Virus record (IMG/VR): IMGVR_UViG_3300003937_000384
Span: 1-58,345 of that record
DNA length: 58,345 nucleotides
Origin: a virus
Direction: 5' to 3' (one strand)
Shown here piece after piece: positions 56,293 through 58,345 of the stretch. Each line of letters begins with the position of its first letter. The stretch's first letter is position 1. The position numbers were made by a program, and so were the translations under genes. The notes below the pieces were generated by a model, which worked only from the letters and a program-made list of their open reading frames with translations, searched no databases and was not told where the DNA came from.

Positions 56293-58182
56293 ATGGCAAC
56301 TACCTGGTGTCCCGACCTATCGGCAGACGCTGCGATCACGCTCGTGGGCAGTGCCCACGACAAGTTCATGGATCTGGGGGCGCAAACGTACAGCCTGGCA
56401 ATAGCCAACCTCGAAGGGCTCAACAGCGTTCGGCTGGATCCAGTCGACTTCAACGTCGATTTTCGCTTCGCCGATCCCCAGGCAACCTTCCAGCGGCCGC
56501 GTCGTCCTGACCTGGATGAGGGTGCGCTGGAGTTTCGCGCACCAGATCTGCCACTGCCCAGCGCCCCGGGATTCACTGCCTCAGCGATCTCAATCAGCGA
56601 AGCGCCGGAGCTCGATGCTCAACCGCCTACGCTGGCTTTCGGGGCGAAGCCGACCACACCGAATGTGGCCGAACCGGTGCTGCCCGTGGATCCGGCGGAG
56701 ATCGTGCTGCCGCTGGAACCGACCTATGTACTGCCCCAGGTGCCGACGTTTGAGACGCTGAACCTGCCCGACGTCCCGAACATCTCGCTGCCTGAGTTCG
56801 ATGCGGAGAAGCCAATCTTCATCGAGCCGCCGTTCAATGACACCTGGCAGTTTGAGGCTACGCCGTATGTCGGCACGCTGGTGGAAACGCTCACAGCCAC
56901 GCTGAAGCCGATGATCATCGGTAGCCAGGCGCTGCCCAAGATCATTGAGGATGCGATCTTCCAGCGAGCCCGAAGCCGCATCGAGCTCGACACACAGCGG
57001 AACGTTGAGCAGGCTGTTTCGGAGTTCGGCGCTCGTGGCTTCGCTGAACCGCAGGGCATGCTGGCCGGTCGGATCCTTGAGATCCGCCAGACAGGTCAAG
57101 GGGCCGTCGCCGAGGCGTCCCGGGATACCGCGATCAAGCAGTTCGAAGAATCGCTGGCCAACCAGCGCATGGCGATTGCGCAGGGGGCCGCCCTCGAGGG
57201 GACGCTGGCACAGCTGCACACCGAAGAGCAGAAGGTGATGCTCCAGGCGGCTACGTTCCAGCGCGAGACCGTCATCGCAGTTCTGAACGCCCGGATCTCG
57301 GTGTTCAATGCCCGCCTGCAGGCCTACCAGACCGACGCCCAGGTGCTGCGTGATCGCATCCAGGCGGAGCTGGCCAAGGTCGAGGTGTTTCGGGCTCAGA
57401 TCGAAGGGGAACGGGCACGCGGCGAGATCAACGAGCAGCGTGTGCGCCTCTATGAGTCGCAGCTGCGTGGCGTTACCACTCTGGCCGACTTCTACCGCAC
57501 CCGTGTCGAGGCGGTGAAGGTCCAGGCCGACATCAACCGGTTCGGCATCGACAAGTACCGGGCCCAGGTCGATGCCTACGAGGCGCGCTGGCGCGCCCAC
57601 GTCGCCGAGTGGCAGGGCTACACGGCGAGCGTTGAGGGTGAGGGAAAGCGAGCGGATCTGTACCGCACGCTCGTCGATGCCAACGCCAAGCGCGTCGATG
57701 CCTGGGCAGCCAGCAACAACATGCAGTTTGAGGCTGAGCGCCTGCGCATGGCCCAGCATGGTGTGAACCTCGACGTGTGGCGCGCCGGCATCACTCGCTG
57801 GGATGCCACCCTGAGTAGCGAGCGCGCGCGCCTGGCAGCTGTCGGTCAGGCGTTCGACGCGAAGGCGCGAATCTACAGCGCCGACGCCGGGGTAGAACAG
57901 ACAGCCTCGGCCGCCGCCGATCGCAGTTTCGAGCTCGGCTTGGCACGGGAGAGAGCTTCCGTTGAGGCACAGCTGCAACACGCCCAGATGCGGATCCAAC
58001 AGATGCTCGGCCTGCTATCCCAGTCGGGCGAGATCCAGCGCGCGAAAGCGCAGATCTCCAGCCAGTTGGCCGCAAGCACGATGAGTGCCGTCAATTACGG
58101 GGCCAGCGTCTCCAGTGGCCGCAGCAAATCCAGTTCTTGCTCGCAGAACTTCAGCTTCCAAGGCGAGATCGCGGACGCCTGA
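56293..58182 (+). CDS. Long coiled-coil virion protein, possible ejection protein
   Basis: The 629-residue product has a Pro-rich beta N-terminus (about 1-175) and then about 430 residues of helix and coiled coil (FNARLQAYQTDAQVLRDRIQ, AEWQGYTASVEGEGKRADLY). Long helical proteins late in podovirus operons are often internal proteins ejected with DNA. That role is inferred from shape and position. Confidence 0.6.
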   Translation: MATTWCPDLSADAAITLVGSAHDKFMDLGAQTYSLAIANLEGLNSVRLDPVDFNVDFRFADPQATFQRPRRPDLDEGALEFRAPDLPLPSAPGFTASAISISEAPELDAQPPTLAFGAKPTTPNVAEPVLPVDPAEIVLPLEPTYVLPQVPTFETLNLPDVPNISLPEFDAEKPIFIEPPFNDTWQFEATPYVGTLVETLTATLKPMIIGSQALPKIIEDAIFQRARSRIELDTQRNVEQAVSEFGARGFAEPQGMLAGRILEIRQTGQGAVAEASRDTAIKQFEESLANQRMAIAQGAALEGTLAQLHTEEQKVMLQAATFQRETVIAVLNARISVFNARLQAYQTDAQVLRDRIQAELAKVEVFRAQIEGERARGEINEQRVRLYESQLRGVTTLADFYRTRVEAVKVQADINRFGIDKYRAQVDAYEARWRAHVAEWQGYTASVEGEGKRADLYRTLVDANAKRVDAWAASNNMQFEAERLRMAQHGVNLDVWRAGITRWDATLSSERARLAAVGQAFDAKARIYSADAGVEQTASAAADRSFELGLARERASVEAQLQHAQMRIQQMLGLLSQSGEIQRAKAQISSQLAASTMSAVNYGASVSSGRSKSSSCSQNFSFQGEIADA

Positions 58183-58210
58183 TCCGCCTCAACTTCATAA
58201 GGGGAATCGC

Positions 58211-58345
58211 ATGGCCATCAACGATCGAGACGAACTGAACCCCGTCGGCGCCGCGCCCGGGCAGCCCCGCATTGCCGCCCGACCGAGTCCCGGCACGGCC
58301 TTCGGCTCGGCGCTGCGCAGCGGTGTCGCCGGCACAGCCACGATG
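58211..58345 (+). CDS. Partial virion gene, cut by the window edge
   Basis: Forty-five codons are visible, starting MAINDRDELNPVGAAPGQPR after AAGGGGAA. The N-terminus is Pro/Ala-rich and unstructured. It is the next gene of the virion operon; too little is present to identify it. Confidence 0.6.
   Translation, partial: MAINDRDELNPVGAAPGQPRIAARPSPGTAFGSALRSGVAGTATM

Larger units (their letters stand above)
15728..58345. mobile_element. Temperate podovirus-like prophage, right end outside window
   Basis: The region has integrase and excisionase, a leftward early operon, an immunity region, an in-gene replication origin, a late regulator candidate, lysis genes, terminases, a P22-like portal, scaffold, capsid and a run of virion genes. 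The order is lambda-like for the early half and podovirus-like for the head. The left boundary may lie as far out as 13162 if the HipA cassette is phage cargo. All recognised structural genes look intact. Confidence 0.9.

Overview
The window looks like chromosome of a GC-rich gammaproteobacterium, most likely Xanthomonadaceae and plausibly Stenotrophomonas. That placement is inferred from composition, gene style and a tmRNA whose tag reads ANDDNYALAA; no database was consulted. Almost everything here is mobile DNA stacked beside ssrA.

Region 1 (1-12824). ssrA (tmRNA) lies on the minus strand at 12808-13161. An 18-of-19-bp copy of its 3' end recurs at 318-336. The two copies bound an island of about 12.5 kb that begins with a tyrosine integrase next to ssrA. 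The island carries a MOBQ-type mobilization module: relaxase with Tyr25 and an HHxH motif, a small accessory gene, and an oriT-like hairpin plus nick-like sequence. It also carries a prepilin fused to a proline-rich, repeat-containing adhesin-like region, an XRE regulator opposite a three-gene envelope operon, and an SF2 helicase coupled to a small CHCC zinc protein. It reads as an integrative and mobilizable element (IME). A second, P4-type integrase start at 1-156, just beyond the distal repeat, suggests another island in tandem.

Region 2 (13162-15751). Between ssrA and the prophage integrase lies a tightly coupled three-gene cassette: a HipA-like kinase, a DUF3037-like protein, and a protein with an HEPN-like R-x5/6-H motif. 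It is a candidate undescribed defence or toxin-antitoxin system.

Region 3 (15728-58345, continuing past the right edge). A lambda-organised temperate phage with podovirus-type head genes. The leftward early operon (24792 to 15728) has about 22 small, mostly overlapping genes including rdgC, an HNH protein, a cupin, excisionase and integrase. The immunity region (24800-25900) has a repressor flanked by matching operators, and its rightward promoter appears to start a leaderless transcript. The rightward early operon includes a lambda O-like gene carrying 11 iterons inside its coding sequence, a P-like gene, a DUF1064 nuclease-like gene and a candidate late regulator. Two divergent morons, tandem palindromes, a long hairpin and an initiator-like tRNA-Met(CAT) follow. 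The late operon then runs holin, SAR endolysin and spanins, a receptor-binding/fibre cassette, small and large terminase, P22-like portal, scaffold, N4-gp56-like capsid, adaptor, and a long series of unidentified virion proteins.
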